Assembly (NCBI GenBank): GCA_002361095.1
Contig: DERU01000219.1
Span: 1-9,873, forward strand
Direction: 5' to 3'
Origin: Lachnospiraceae bacterium UBA3332
GTDB taxonomy: Bacteria > Bacillota > Clostridia > Lachnospirales > Lachnospiraceae
DNA length: 9,873 bases
A program made the position numbers and the translations under genes. Positions within the stretch are counted from its first letter, which is position 1. Every line of letters begins with the position of its first letter. Below, in pieces: positions 1 to 6,194 of this stretch. Below the pieces are notes generated by a model. The model saw only the letters and a list, made by a program, of their open reading frames with translations. It was not told the DNA's origin and ran no database searches.

Positions 1-329
1 TCCGCCTGCCGCATGAGGGCGGCATAGCCATTGTCGGTACGGTAAGGCCGGGCCGGTGGCCGCAGGAACGATACATTAAGGAAGTTTCCCAGCACTTTTT
101 CCAGCGGCTGCCCGTCCTTTTCATAAATGCCGAACGCAAAAAAGGGCAGCATGAGGCCGATCATCAAAAGCGCCGCCGGCTCATTCCCGATGCTGCCGCG
201 GCTGAAAAGGTAGGCCGGTATCCCGATAAGCCCGCCCAGGCCGAAGCATACCAGCTGCCGCTTTGTCAGGTTCAGCGCCACCTTGGTCTTTACTTTCGTC
301 AGATCCTTTGGCACGGGTACAAATGCCAT
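1..329 (-). CDS. prgI: PrgI family mating-channel membrane protein (partial, C-terminus off the left edge)
   Basis: The first 109 residues are visible, starting MAFVPVPKDLTKVKTKVALN. PrgI proteins are small membrane components of Gram-positive conjugation channels and are normally encoded just upstream of the VirB4-like ATPase. A basic, lysine-rich N-terminus (residues 9-24) is followed by two hydrophobic segments at about 26-43 and 50-68, then a soluble part with a GNFLNVSFLRPPARPYR-type stretch. This two-helix hairpin is the family layout. ATG is at 329, with a GGGAGG ribosome binding site about 7 nt upstream. The stop codon of the DUF3849 gene directly abuts the ATG (TAA then ATG), so the two are probably translationally coupled. 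The reading frame stays open to position 1. Family recognition is by eye; a virB4 gene to the left is an inference. Confidence 0.85.
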   Translation of the reverse strand, partial: MAFVPVPKDLTKVKTKVALNLTKRQLVCFGLGGLIGIPAYLFSRGSIGNEPAALLMIGLMLPFFAFGIYEKDGQPLEKVLGNFLNVSFLRPPARPYRTDNGYAALMRQA

Positions 330-845
330 TTACCTCACCTCCCGGTCTCTGTTTTTTGCCTGTTTTTTTTCCCCGGCTGCGGGCGGCGCGGATAACTGCG
401 CGCGGATCGACGGTTTGGGCTTTTCTTCCTCCGGCAGCGCTTTTTCCCTGCCGCGCTCCTGGCGTACAAGGCTGATGAAACCGTCCAGCACAGCCGGATG
501 GCTCTCCACAACGTAATCCAGACGCGGCTCAAAGACAGGATTGCCGCTTTCCGGGATCGGAAACGTCTCAGCCCACGCTTTGTTGTCCCTGGAAAAACGC
601 CCGTCAAGCTGCTTCGTCTGGACAGTGTTTGCCAGAACCCAGTCCACCCGGTCAATGCCGTATTCCTCGATCACCGGTCTGATACAGCCGCCTTTCAGGT
701 GGAGGCCGTCAAAATTTTCCCGGATTGCCGCCTCCACCGCATGTTTGCACGCAATGTTCAGTTTATGGGAAGCCCGGAACAGGGCAGTTTCCTCCCTGGC
801 CCGTGCTTCCGCTGCGGAAAGTTTATAGATTTCCGGATATTCCAT
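330..845 (-). CDS. DUF3849 domain protein of conjugative element
   Basis: A soluble protein of 171 aa. Residues 4-125 resemble DUF3849: an acidic/aromatic start (YPEIYKLSAAEARAREE), the block ASHKLNIACKHAVEAAIREN (25-44), then VLANTVQ (70-76) and SRDNKAWA (85-92). The family is of unknown function and recurs in Firmicutes conjugative elements. The tail (about 135-171) is low-complexity and basic and contains KPSIRAQL (144-151), a motif shared with three other proteins here. The longest frame begins at 851, but that ATG lies only 2 nt after AGGAGG. The ATG at 845 sits 8 nt after it, so 845 is chosen. The stop abuts the prgI start. No catalytic residues or membrane segments are evident. DUF assignment is by recalled family patterns. 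Confidence 0.8.
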   Translation of the reverse strand: MEYPEIYKLSAAEARAREETALFRASHKLNIACKHAVEAAIRENFDGLHLKGGCIRPVIEEYGIDRVDWVLANTVQTKQLDGRFSRDNKAWAETFPIPESGNPVFEPRLDYVVESHPAVLDGFISLVRQERGREKALPEEEKPKPSIRAQLSAPPAAGEKKQAKNRDREVR

Positions 846-887
846 GTTCATTTCCTCCTTTTTCCGCCCGGTATCCGGACGGATCCT

Positions 888-1262
888 TTAACGCGCCCCT
901 TTGTCCGCTGATCTCTGTGCTTCCGGGGCCGGACGCGCGGCGGCTTCTTTTGCTGCGCTTTGCAGCGCCCCGCGCAGGGAAGGTTTTTCCACCGCTTTCT
1001 GGTATTCCCCCAGGACAGCGGTATTGATCGCCTGGCGCATTTCCGCCGTGGTGGGGCAGCATATGTCATGGTATTTGCCGTCCTTCCCTTTGCTGCTCGG
1101 CATGGCGACAAATTTTCCTTTTTCGCTGTCCATAACGCGGATCCCGTTCACGGCAAAACAGCCTCCGACCGTCGCGCTGGCAAATGCGAGCAGGTTCCCT
1201 CCCTTTTCCTGAAGGGGATATACCTTGACGCTGACGTCCAGCGTATTCTTCTGGTTTTCCAT
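888..1262 (-). CDS. Nested SpoVG-domain product from internal ATG
   Basis: An in-frame internal start at 1262 would give a 124-aa protein beginning MENQKNTLDVSVKVYPL, which is the natural beginning of a SpoVG domain. AAAGGAGG lies at 1268-1275 (read on the minus strand), 5 nt before this ATG. It is encoded within the codons for QRKEAA of the longer protein. The SD is stronger than that of the outer start. Either this is the main product and the upstream 81 codons form a gene that lost its stop, or both forms are made. The sequence alone cannot say which. Confidence 0.5.
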   Translation of the reverse strand: MENQKNTLDVSVKVYPLQEKGGNLLAFASATVGGCFAVNGIRVMDSEKGKFVAMPSSKGKDGKYHDICCPTTAEMRQAINTAVLGEYQKAVEKPSLRGALQSAAKEAAARPAPEAQRSADKGAR

Positions 1263-1505
1263 AGCAGCCTCCTTTCTTTGTGTTTCCAGGGGCAGGAGGT
1301 TCCCGTTTTCATAACGGTAGCCTGCCTCCCGGACTGCGTTTTGTGTTTCCGCTGACACACGCCCATTTACCAGAAGATCCGTATCAATGGCAAACAGGAG
1401 CATATCTTTTTCGTTAAATTCCTCCGGCAGCTTCCCGTTCCATGTCCGGCGCATCTGCCCGGTTTCATCCATACGGTAACGCGCCGGCATCCGTCTTTCC
1501 CCCAT
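888..1505 (-). CDS. SpoVG-domain protein with N-terminal extension
   Basis: A protein of 205 aa in two parts. Residues 88-170 look like a SpoVG domain: LDVSVKVYPL, LLAFASATVGGCFAVNGIRVMD, KFVAMPSSKGKDGKYHDICC, then a helix ending AVLGEYQKA. SpoVG is a small nucleic-acid-binding regulator in Firmicutes; copies carried by mobile elements have no fixed role. Residues 1-81 are a separate unrecognised segment with DMLLFAIDTDLLVNGRVS and GYRYENGNLLP. The tail (172-205) holds KPSLRGAL (174-181) and an alanine/basic-rich end. ATG at 1505 has an AAAGGGGG ribosome binding site 6-7 nt upstream and follows the virB6-like stop closely. A second ATG at codon 82 has a better SD (see nested entry), so this may be two genes fused in frame, or one gene with two products. 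Confidence 0.8.
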   Translation of the reverse strand: MGERRMPARYRMDETGQMRRTWNGKLPEEFNEKDMLLFAIDTDLLVNGRVSAETQNAVREAGYRYENGNLLPLETQRKEAAMENQKNTLDVSVKVYPLQEKGGNLLAFASATVGGCFAVNGIRVMDSEKGKFVAMPSSKGKDGKYHDICCPTTAEMRQAINTAVLGEYQKAVEKPSLRGALQSAAKEAAARPAPEAQRSADKGAR

Positions 1506-1516
1506 AAGCGCCCCCT

Positions 1517-2386
1517 TTAATGTGCATTGAATATGGAGCGGGAGATAGAGCTGGTCTTAAACAGCGAGAAGCATAAGAGCAGGGTGTACCCGGCACAGCT
1601 CCAGATCGCCTTGTGGATATTGGGCGCTGCCCCGATGCCTGCGATCAGTGCGGAATAAATGGCGATACAGACCATGATGAAAAAGCCCTGCAATCCCAGG
1701 GCCACCAGCCCCCGCAGGTAGTTGTTCCCCATCTGCCCCCATTCCCGGCTGGTCATGGTAGCGAAAGGAATCGCGCCGACGGAACAGTAGATATAGATCT
1801 CCACCATGCGTCCCACCAGTACCAGCATGACACAGACCGACAGGATAGGTGTGGTGATCCGGATCAGGGCGGTCTCCACCAGAAGCCCGAACAGTTCCCC
1901 GATCCCCATCGTGTCAAGCTGGGAGGCCAAGCTTCCCAATACGGCAGAAAACCGGATGCTCGTGTTCCCGGTGATCACGGCGGCGCTCCGCCGCACGACT
2001 GTCTGCGACAGCTCGAAGATCGCCATGGTGATGTCAAACGTATGGGTGACAAGGTAAGTCGCAACATATACCTTGAAGATCCACTTGAAAATGTTGAATG
2101 TATCAAAATCGTGCATGTTATTCTTTTCCACGATCATGCTGATCAGTTCATAGCATAAAACAAACGTGAGTATGATTCCGGCTATGGGGACGATCACGTT
2201 ATCTGACAGGGAGCGGATCATGGAAAACACCCCAGAGTTCCATGTCTGGGGTGTCTTTGCTACATCCGCCGCCACGTCCCCGACCGCGTCGTTTACCTGG
2301 TCGAACAGCCCGGAAAGGTTCCCCGTGATGCACTCAATCAGGAAATCCTTGATCCACTGCTCGATCTGGTCGAGGATATTCAGCAT
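1517..2386 (-). CDS. VirB6/TrbL-like conjugal transfer membrane protein (CD1112-type)
   Basis: A polytopic membrane protein of 289 aa, the likely inner-membrane channel subunit of the type IV secretion apparatus. It begins with an amphipathic segment (MLNILDQIEQWIKDFLIECI) and a soluble stretch with TPQTWNSGVFSMIR (about 45-58), a pattern typical of this family in Clostridia elements. At least five hydrophobic spans follow: about 63-85, 103-125, 178-202, 226-248 and 255-277. It ends SSISRSIFNAH. ATG at 2386 is 14 nt after the maff2 stop, with a modest AAGGCGGG ribosome binding site. Its position between maff2 and the SpoVG/DUF3849/prgI genes matches the Tn1549-type mating-channel operon. A perfect hairpin lies within the coding sequence at 2227-2254. 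Confidence 0.9.
   Translation of the reverse strand: MLNILDQIEQWIKDFLIECITGNLSGLFDQVNDAVGDVAADVAKTPQTWNSGVFSMIRSLSDNVIVPIAGIILTFVLCYELISMIVEKNNMHDFDTFNIFKWIFKVYVATYLVTHTFDITMAIFELSQTVVRRSAAVITGNTSIRFSAVLGSLASQLDTMGIGELFGLLVETALIRITTPILSVCVMLVLVGRMVEIYIYCSVGAIPFATMTSREWGQMGNNYLRGLVALGLQGFFIMVCIAIYSALIAGIGAAPNIHKAIWSCAGYTLLLCFSLFKTSSISRSIFNAH
2227..2254 (-). repeat. Perfect inverted repeat (hairpin) inside the virB6-like gene
   Basis: Arms at 2227-2236 and 2245-2254 are perfectly complementary over 10 bp (ACACCCCAGA / TCTGGGGTGT), with an 8-nt loop. On the transcribed strand the hairpin is followed by four U (GTGTTTTCC), so it resembles a weak intrinsic terminator within the first quarter of the gene. 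It encodes the TPQTWNSGVF stretch, which is family-typical, so protein constraint may explain part of it. Confidence 0.5.
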
Positions 2387-2400
2387 AAGCGGTACCCGCC

Positions 2401-2616
2401 TTAGCTAAACAGGTTGGCCAGCAGGGGGATCAGCTGCATACCGATCAGGGCAACTCCGCCGCCCGCCATAAGCTGCTTCATTCCCTGCGACTTTGCACCA
2501 GGGTTGTCATTGCCGTATCCCTCCAGGAGGTTGATCACACCCCATACGCCAAGCCCTGCTCCAAGGGCAATTACGAGTACCTTCAAGGTTCCGATCGCGC
2601 TGGTGAAAAATGCCAT
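2401..2616 (-). CDS. Maff2 family small membrane protein
   Basis: A 71-aa protein recognisable as Maff2: MAFFTSAIGTLK, a glycine-rich helix (VLVIALGAGLGVWGVINLL, about 13-31), the hallmark YGNDNPGAKSQGMKQLMAGGG (34-54), and a second hydrophobic helix (VALIGMQLIPLLANLF). Two helices flanking a short loop and placement just before the VirB6-like gene suggest a VirB2/pilin-like or channel-associated subunit of the mating apparatus; that role is inferred. ATG at 2616 has no recognisable Shine-Dalgarno sequence; the upstream bases read CGGTTCTCAATATCAT. The in-frame upstream stretch offers no better start before a stop at about 2716. A different reading frame with a good SD overlaps this start (2507-2731), so translation may depend on the leader. 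Confidence 0.88.
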   Translation of the reverse strand: MAFFTSAIGTLKVLVIALGAGLGVWGVINLLEGYGNDNPGAKSQGMKQLMAGGGVALIGMQLIPLLANLFS

Positions 2617-2731
2617 ATATGATATTGAGAACCGGAGTGTTTGTTTTGACGTTTCTGTATGGTTCTTTGTTTTTCTCAGGAAAGAAAAAGCAAATCCCGC
2701 CTGCTTTTTTTGTTTTTACGGGATCCATCAT
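2507..2731 (-). CDS. Small leader reading frame overlapping maff2 start
   Basis: A 74-codon frame (start MMDPVKTKKAGG) with a clear SD (AAAGGAG at 2742-2748, 10 nt before the ATG). It runs past the maff2 ATG in another frame and stops inside maff2. The part upstream of maff2 (38 codons) is lysine-rich with CFFF and no known domain; the part inside maff2 is likely just a shadow. It sits in a +1 relation to maff2 and passes a run of seven A (2709-2715 region) near its start. It could be a regulatory leader or the remains of a decayed gene. Protein function is not supported. Confidence 0.25.
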   Translation of the reverse strand: MMDPVKTKKAGGICFFFPEKNKEPYRNVKTNTPVLNIIYGIFHQRDRNLEGTRNCPWSRAWRMGCDQPPGGIRQ

Positions 2732-2850
2732 CCGGTTCCGTCTCCTTTCTTTTTTATGTGCATACGCTTTTCTGTCCTGAGATGGTTTTAAAGGGCGGTG
2801 CGCGTATCCTCATAGAAATTACCTCCATTAAAAAAGCCGCCTGAACATAG
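2617..2850. other. Intergenic leader between virD4 and maff2 (234 bp)
   Basis: On the transcribed minus strand this region contains, in order, the U tract of the virD4 terminator, an SD-led 19-codon frame, a second SD-led frame, and an A/T-rich hairpin (arms 2685-2692 and 2702-2709, AAAAAGCA / TGCTTTTT) followed by T-rich sequence. I see no convincing -35/-10 pair. Either maff2 and the genes after it depend on read-through of the terminator, or a weak or activator-dependent promoter is present that I cannot recognise. Confidence 0.6.
2754..2813 (-). CDS. Putative 19-aa leader peptide between virD4 and maff2
   Basis: An ATG at 2813 is preceded by GGAGG with 8-nt spacing, right after the terminator that ends virD4. 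The frame encodes MRIRAPPFKTISGQKSVCT and stops at TAA 2754-2756. A second SD-led frame follows 22 nt later. No homology is recognised. The perfect SD is the only evidence for translation. Confidence 0.3.
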   Translation of the reverse strand: MRIRAPPFKTISGQKSVCT

Positions 2851-2859
2851 TCAGACGGC
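2830..2859 (-). terminator. Intrinsic terminator overlapping the virD4 stop codon
   Basis: Arms 2836-2844 and 2851-2859 pair over 9 bp with one G-U wobble; the loop is 6 nt. On the minus strand the stem ends GGCGGC and is followed by six T (2830-2835 complement). The upstream arm contains the virD4 TGA, so the hairpin forms only after ribosomes clear the end of virD4. Confidence 0.75.
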
Positions 2860-4629
2860 AAGATTGCCGGTTTCGGGCAGAGCTTCCAGTTCGCAGACCT
2901 CAAACACATCATCCGGTTTGACTTTCAGACGGCGTTTCAGGAATTTTGCCACATCAAACGTATTTTTCGGGTCTGCGTCCGAAAGGTATTTGTACTGCGG
3001 GTGTTTGGTTATATCAAACTTGTCGGAGAAGAAGGGGCGGACACCCTGTACCTGGAGGATACATTTGCCCCCGTCCATGACCGCAAGTTCATCGGGTGTC
3101 ATAAGTTCCTTTCCCAATTTCTGATAATTTAAGCCGTAACTGCGCTGGCTGCCCCGCGTGTCAGATGTGTTGAAGCTGTCTATCGTCTCCTTTCCAAGGG
3201 TAGCTGAAATCTCTTTTAAGGTACTCTGCTCCTTGCCGCCCAGAAACAACACACAGGAGCAGTTGCCGATGATCGTCTCCGCATGGTCTTTATAGACAGC
3301 TTTTAACTGGCTCTGCGTCTGGACGATCACATGGGCGGAAATCTCACGGCTCCGGATCACCGATATCAGGTGTTCAAAGTTGGGGATCTTCTGATTCGCA
3401 AATTCATCCAGCAGGCAGGTGACGTGTGTTTTCAGTGCGCCGCCGTTTTCCAGCGCCCGGTCGCAGAGTACATTAAACATCTGCGTATAAACCATGGATG
3501 CGATGAAATTGAATGTTGTATCCGTGTCGGATACGATGCAGAACAGGGCAGTCTTGCGGTCGCCCAGTTTGTCAAGCTCCAGTTCGTCATCCATCATCAT
3601 GTCGCGGACTTCCTTAATGTCAAAGGGAGCCATCCTTGCGCCGCAGGAAATCAGGATAGATTTTGCGGTCTTGCCCGCCGCCATTTTGTATTTTTTATAC
3701 TGGCGGACAGCGAAATGCTCCGGGTCGCGCTGTTCCAGCCGGTCAAACATCATATCCACAGCATTTTTAAAGGTTTCGTCCTCTTCGCGGACTTCGGAAG
3801 CGTTGAGCATTTCCAATAGCGTATTGAAGTTCTTCTCATTCTCCGGAGCCTCATACCAGATGTAAGCGATCAGCGCCTGATAATACAGGGCTTCCGCCTT
3901 GCTCCAGAAATCCTCCCCGCCTTTGCTGTCCTCCCCCTTGGTATTCTCCATGATACAGTTGACCAGCTTCAAGATGTCGTTCTCACAGCGCAGATAGCGG
4001 AAGGGGTTATAGCGCATGGACTGCTTGAAGTCGATGGTATTGAGGATCTTGATCTCATACCCACCGCGCTGGAGCATTTTCCCACACTCCAGAACCACAG
4101 TACCTTTCGGATCTGTGACAACATACGAACTGTTCATTTGCATGAGGTTCGGCTTGACATGGAACCTGGTCTTACCGGAGCCGGAGCCGCCAATGATCAG
4201 CACGTTTTTGTTGATGTTGTATTTTGGTATCTTGTTCCTGCCGATCATGATCCGTTCCGTCTGGGTCAGGAGGATATTATTGTCAAACTTGGGATCGATA
4301 AAAGGCTCTATATCTTTTGCGTTGCCCCATCGGGCGCTGCCATATTCCACGCCGTGCCGGTATTTTTTTGCGTTCTTCCCTTTGAAATAAACTGCCGCCC
4401 GGACAGCCGCCGCCCCCGCGATGCCGAACAGCAGGTCACGGGGGTGGAAGCTGGGAAGCGGGTTCTGCGTGATTGCCGTCCCCAGGTCAGAAATCGCCGC
4501 CATGGCTTTTGTTACCACATCGGCACCAGCGGAAAGGCGGTAACTCTCCGCAATTTTGGAGAAAATCCAGAACATCATCACATAAGGCAGGTTGGGGATA
4601 ACGTACTTTTTAATTTCGATATTCTTCAA
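2851..4629 (-). CDS. virD4: VirD4/TraG-type coupling protein (T4SS ATPase)
   Basis: A protein of 592 aa, the ATPase that docks the relaxase-DNA complex at the conjugation channel. Two N-terminal hydrophobic segments (about 9-25 and 64-82) anchor it in the membrane. Walker A is GGSGSGKT (147-154). The block SSYVVTDPKGTVV follows, then Walker B with CLLDEFANQ (D408, E409) and the sensor-like VQTQSQL (436-442). Length and layout are normal for VirD4-like proteins of Clostridia elements. The start is TTG at 4629, not ATG: the upstream frame is closed by TGA two codons earlier, AAAGGAGG lies 9 nt before the TTG, and the next ATGs (codons 18-19) would cut into the first membrane segment. TTG overlaps the pcfB stop as TTGA, pointing to coupled translation. 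PcfB proteins are known partners of this ATPase. Confidence 0.95.
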   Translation of the reverse strand: MKNIEIKKYVIPNLPYVMMFWIFSKIAESYRLSAGADVVTKAMAAISDLGTAITQNPLPSFHPRDLLFGIAGAAAVRAAVYFKGKNAKKYRHGVEYGSARWGNAKDIEPFIDPKFDNNILLTQTERIMIGRNKIPKYNINKNVLIIGGSGSGKTRFHVKPNLMQMNSSYVVTDPKGTVVLECGKMLQRGGYEIKILNTIDFKQSMRYNPFRYLRCENDILKLVNCIMENTKGEDSKGGEDFWSKAEALYYQALIAYIWYEAPENEKNFNTLLEMLNASEVREEDETFKNAVDMMFDRLEQRDPEHFAVRQYKKYKMAAGKTAKSILISCGARMAPFDIKEVRDMMMDDELELDKLGDRKTALFCIVSDTDTTFNFIASMVYTQMFNVLCDRALENGGALKTHVTCLLDEFANQKIPNFEHLISVIRSREISAHVIVQTQSQLKAVYKDHAETIIGNCSCVLFLGGKEQSTLKEISATLGKETIDSFNTSDTRGSQRSYGLNYQKLGKELMTPDELAVMDGGKCILQVQGVRPFFSDKFDITKHPQYKYLSDADPKNTFDVAKFLKRRLKVKPDDVFEVCELEALPETGNLAV

Positions 4630-5093
4630 CGCTCAAACCCTCCTTTGTCCCGGTTCTTTGCTTTGTCGGATACCAGGTTCTTCACAATCTCCTTGAAGTG
4701 GGAGAGCTGCTTTTTCAGCGACGGCTTCCTCTGCCGGTTCAGGGTCTTTGCCGTGTATTCCGCAAAAGCGGCATTCAGCGCGTCTGCATCACGGGCTTTG
4801 AAAAACACAAGGTATTTTCCCTGTGCCGGATCTTTTTTCAGGGCAAAATCTATGCCGTATTTGCGGGCGCAGCGTTCAAAGGACTTGATATTCTGGTCGG
4901 TGATCTCGATGTTCTGGACGCCTGTTCCCTGCTTTACAAGGCTCTTAACGCTCTGCTTGCCGTGTTTCTGTTCCTGCGCCTGTTTTTGATACTGCCGGAT
5001 CGCCCATTTCAAAAGCTCCGCCGTCAGCCGGCCTCCGTCTTTTCCTACCCGTATCACAAGCGCCACGGATTTATCCCTTATCTCGTCCTGCAT
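4626..5093 (-). CDS. pcfB: PcfB family protein (DUF3801)
   Basis: A 155-aa soluble protein matching PcfB/DUF3801: VALVIRVGKDGGRLTAELLKWAI (10-32), then GVQNIEITDQNIKSFERCARKYGIDFALKK (58-87) and YLVFFKARDADALNAAF (94-110). PcfB of pCF10-type systems is a relaxosome accessory factor that links relaxase and DNA to the VirD4-like coupling protein. The basic tail contains KPSLKKQL (123-130). ATG at 5093 has AAAGGAGG 9-10 nt upstream; another ATG closer to the SD (5100) is out of frame and closes after a few codons. The gene lies between DUF3848 and virD4 and overlaps virD4 by 4 bp. Confidence 0.88.
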   Translation of the reverse strand: MQDEIRDKSVALVIRVGKDGGRLTAELLKWAIRQYQKQAQEQKHGKQSVKSLVKQGTGVQNIEITDQNIKSFERCARKYGIDFALKKDPAQGKYLVFFKARDADALNAAFAEYTAKTLNRQRKPSLKKQLSHFKEIVKNLVSDKAKNRDKGGFER

Positions 5094-5130
5094 AGTGCAT
5101 TACCTCCTTTCCAGCGGGTAACAGGCTGTT

Positions 5131-5637
5131 TCATCGTGCCTCACCGCCCTTAACTTTACTTGCGGCCATACTGCGCTGGCCAGCTTCCCGTTTTTTATCG
5201 CTCAGGTCGCTCAGGATCGAGGGCTTTTCTGCCTGCATATGCGGTTTTTCCTCCGGCGGGATGGCCTGCTCCGTTTCCTGCTGGTCTGCCGCGTTTTTAC
5301 CGGCGTCCATGATCGCTTCCCCGATCTGCCCGTCCATATCGAACAGTTCAGACATATTGGAAGGCCATTGTTCAGCGATAAATTGCAGAGGATTCTCCAT
5401 ACGGAGTAAAATCTCTACATCACCCCGTTCATACTTGAAATCATCCTTCACAAAGTCGTATGCCGCCTGCATAGCGGCAATCTCTGCGCTTTGTGCGATG
5501 ATCTCTTCTTTATCCATGCCTAAAAGTGCCGCATGGAACTCGGCCATATTCTGATCCAGCACCGCTTCCAGTACAGATGCCATCTGCTCCTGTTGCTGTG
5601 CGTGACCAGCCGGATCGGTCTGTTTTTGTATTGTCAT
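5131..5637 (-). CDS. DUF3848-like protein of conjugative element
   Basis: A 168-aa acidic soluble protein. Residues 20-112 resemble DUF3848: helices with HAALLGMDKEEIIAQSAEI, FKYERGDVEILLRM, then LQFIAEQWPSNMSELFDMDGQIGEAI. Function is unknown in this family, which is common in Clostridia elements. The tail carries KPSILSDL (138-145) and a basic end. ATG at 5637 is separated by a single base from the DUF3846 stop (TAA-A-ATG), with only a weak GGGG as SD, so it probably depends on coupling. The stop overlaps an unused ATG (ATGA), and pcfB starts 37 bp later. DUF assignment is by memory of family patterns and is less certain than for the neighbours. Confidence 0.7.
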   Translation of the reverse strand: MTIQKQTDPAGHAQQQEQMASVLEAVLDQNMAEFHAALLGMDKEEIIAQSAEIAAMQAAYDFVKDDFKYERGDVEILLRMENPLQFIAEQWPSNMSELFDMDGQIGEAIMDAGKNAADQQETEQAIPPEEKPHMQAEKPSILSDLSDKKREAGQRSMAASKVKGGEAR

Positions 5638-5638
5638 T

Positions 5639-6091
5639 TTATGCCCCGCTTTCTATGCCGCCCCATTTCGTCAGCACCACCGTGTCGCCGTCGGAAAGGC
5701 TGTCCCAAAGTCCGTAAACAATATCTGCCACATCATCCGGATCTGCATAAGCAGTGCCGGCGACCATCATAAATTCTCCCGGCCTTGCGAAAATGTCCTG
5801 AAATTCCTTCTGCTGTCCGGCAGTGAGGGAAGCAAAGTTGCAGCCTTCCTCCGGTACGCCGCACAACAGGAATGTGCCGCTGATATAGCCTTTTTTCCCA
5901 GGCAGGCAGCGGTTCGGGGCAAGGCCGGCGGTATCCTCCCGGCTGATAAGAAGCACCTTCTGGGGAAGGAAGCATCCCACCTGTACAGCCCCTCCCAGCA
6001 CCGTTTCCACCGATTCCAGGGTGTTAGGTATCACAGCCGGCCTGGGCGATTTTCCCGGTTCCACGATCAGAATGTCCATATTTTGCGTCAT
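5639..6091 (-). CDS. DUF3846 domain protein
   Basis: A 150-aa protein. The N-terminal part MDILIVEPGKSPRPAVIPNTLESVETVLGG (5-34) and the later GLAPNRCLPGKKGYISGTFLLCGVPEEG (56-83) and FASLTAGQQKEF (86-97) match the DUF3846 pattern, found in phage and conjugative element proteins of unknown function. The C-terminal 40 residues (AYADPDDVADIVYGLWDSL and KWGGIESGA) are less typical. AAAGGAGG lies 9 nt upstream of the ATG at 6091; an internal ATG at codon 5 is possible but worse placed. It is the first gene after repA (103-bp gap). That gap shows only a weak 5-bp hairpin and no clear promoter or terminator, so the transfer genes may be co-transcribed with repA. Confidence 0.8.
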   Translation of the reverse strand: MTQNMDILIVEPGKSPRPAVIPNTLESVETVLGGAVQVGCFLPQKVLLISREDTAGLAPNRCLPGKKGYISGTFLLCGVPEEGCNFASLTAGQQKEFQDIFARPGEFMMVAGTAYADPDDVADIVYGLWDSLSDGDTVVLTKWGGIESGA

Positions 6092-6194
6092 GTTTGTTGT
6101 CCTCCTTTAAATTTTCTTGTTTATGTGCCAGCCCGCAAGGTATCAGGGGCTTCCACAACGATAAAAACTACCGGCGGAAAAAGAAATCCGTCAG

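Noticed and set aside
4138..4989. A 283-codon plus-strand open frame opposite virD4 and pcfB
   Set aside because: Antisense shadow; no recognisable domain, and both genes underneath are well supported.
5078..5134. An 18-codon frame starting in the ATGA overlap at the DUF3848 stop (MKQPVTRWKGGNALCRTR)
   Set aside because: Its codons mostly spell out the pcfB SD region and it has no good SD of its own; probably incidental.
6092..6194. Possible terminator or promoter between repA and the DUF3846 gene
   Set aside because: Only a 5-bp AGCCC/GGGCT pairing without a U tract and no acceptable -35/-10 pair were found.
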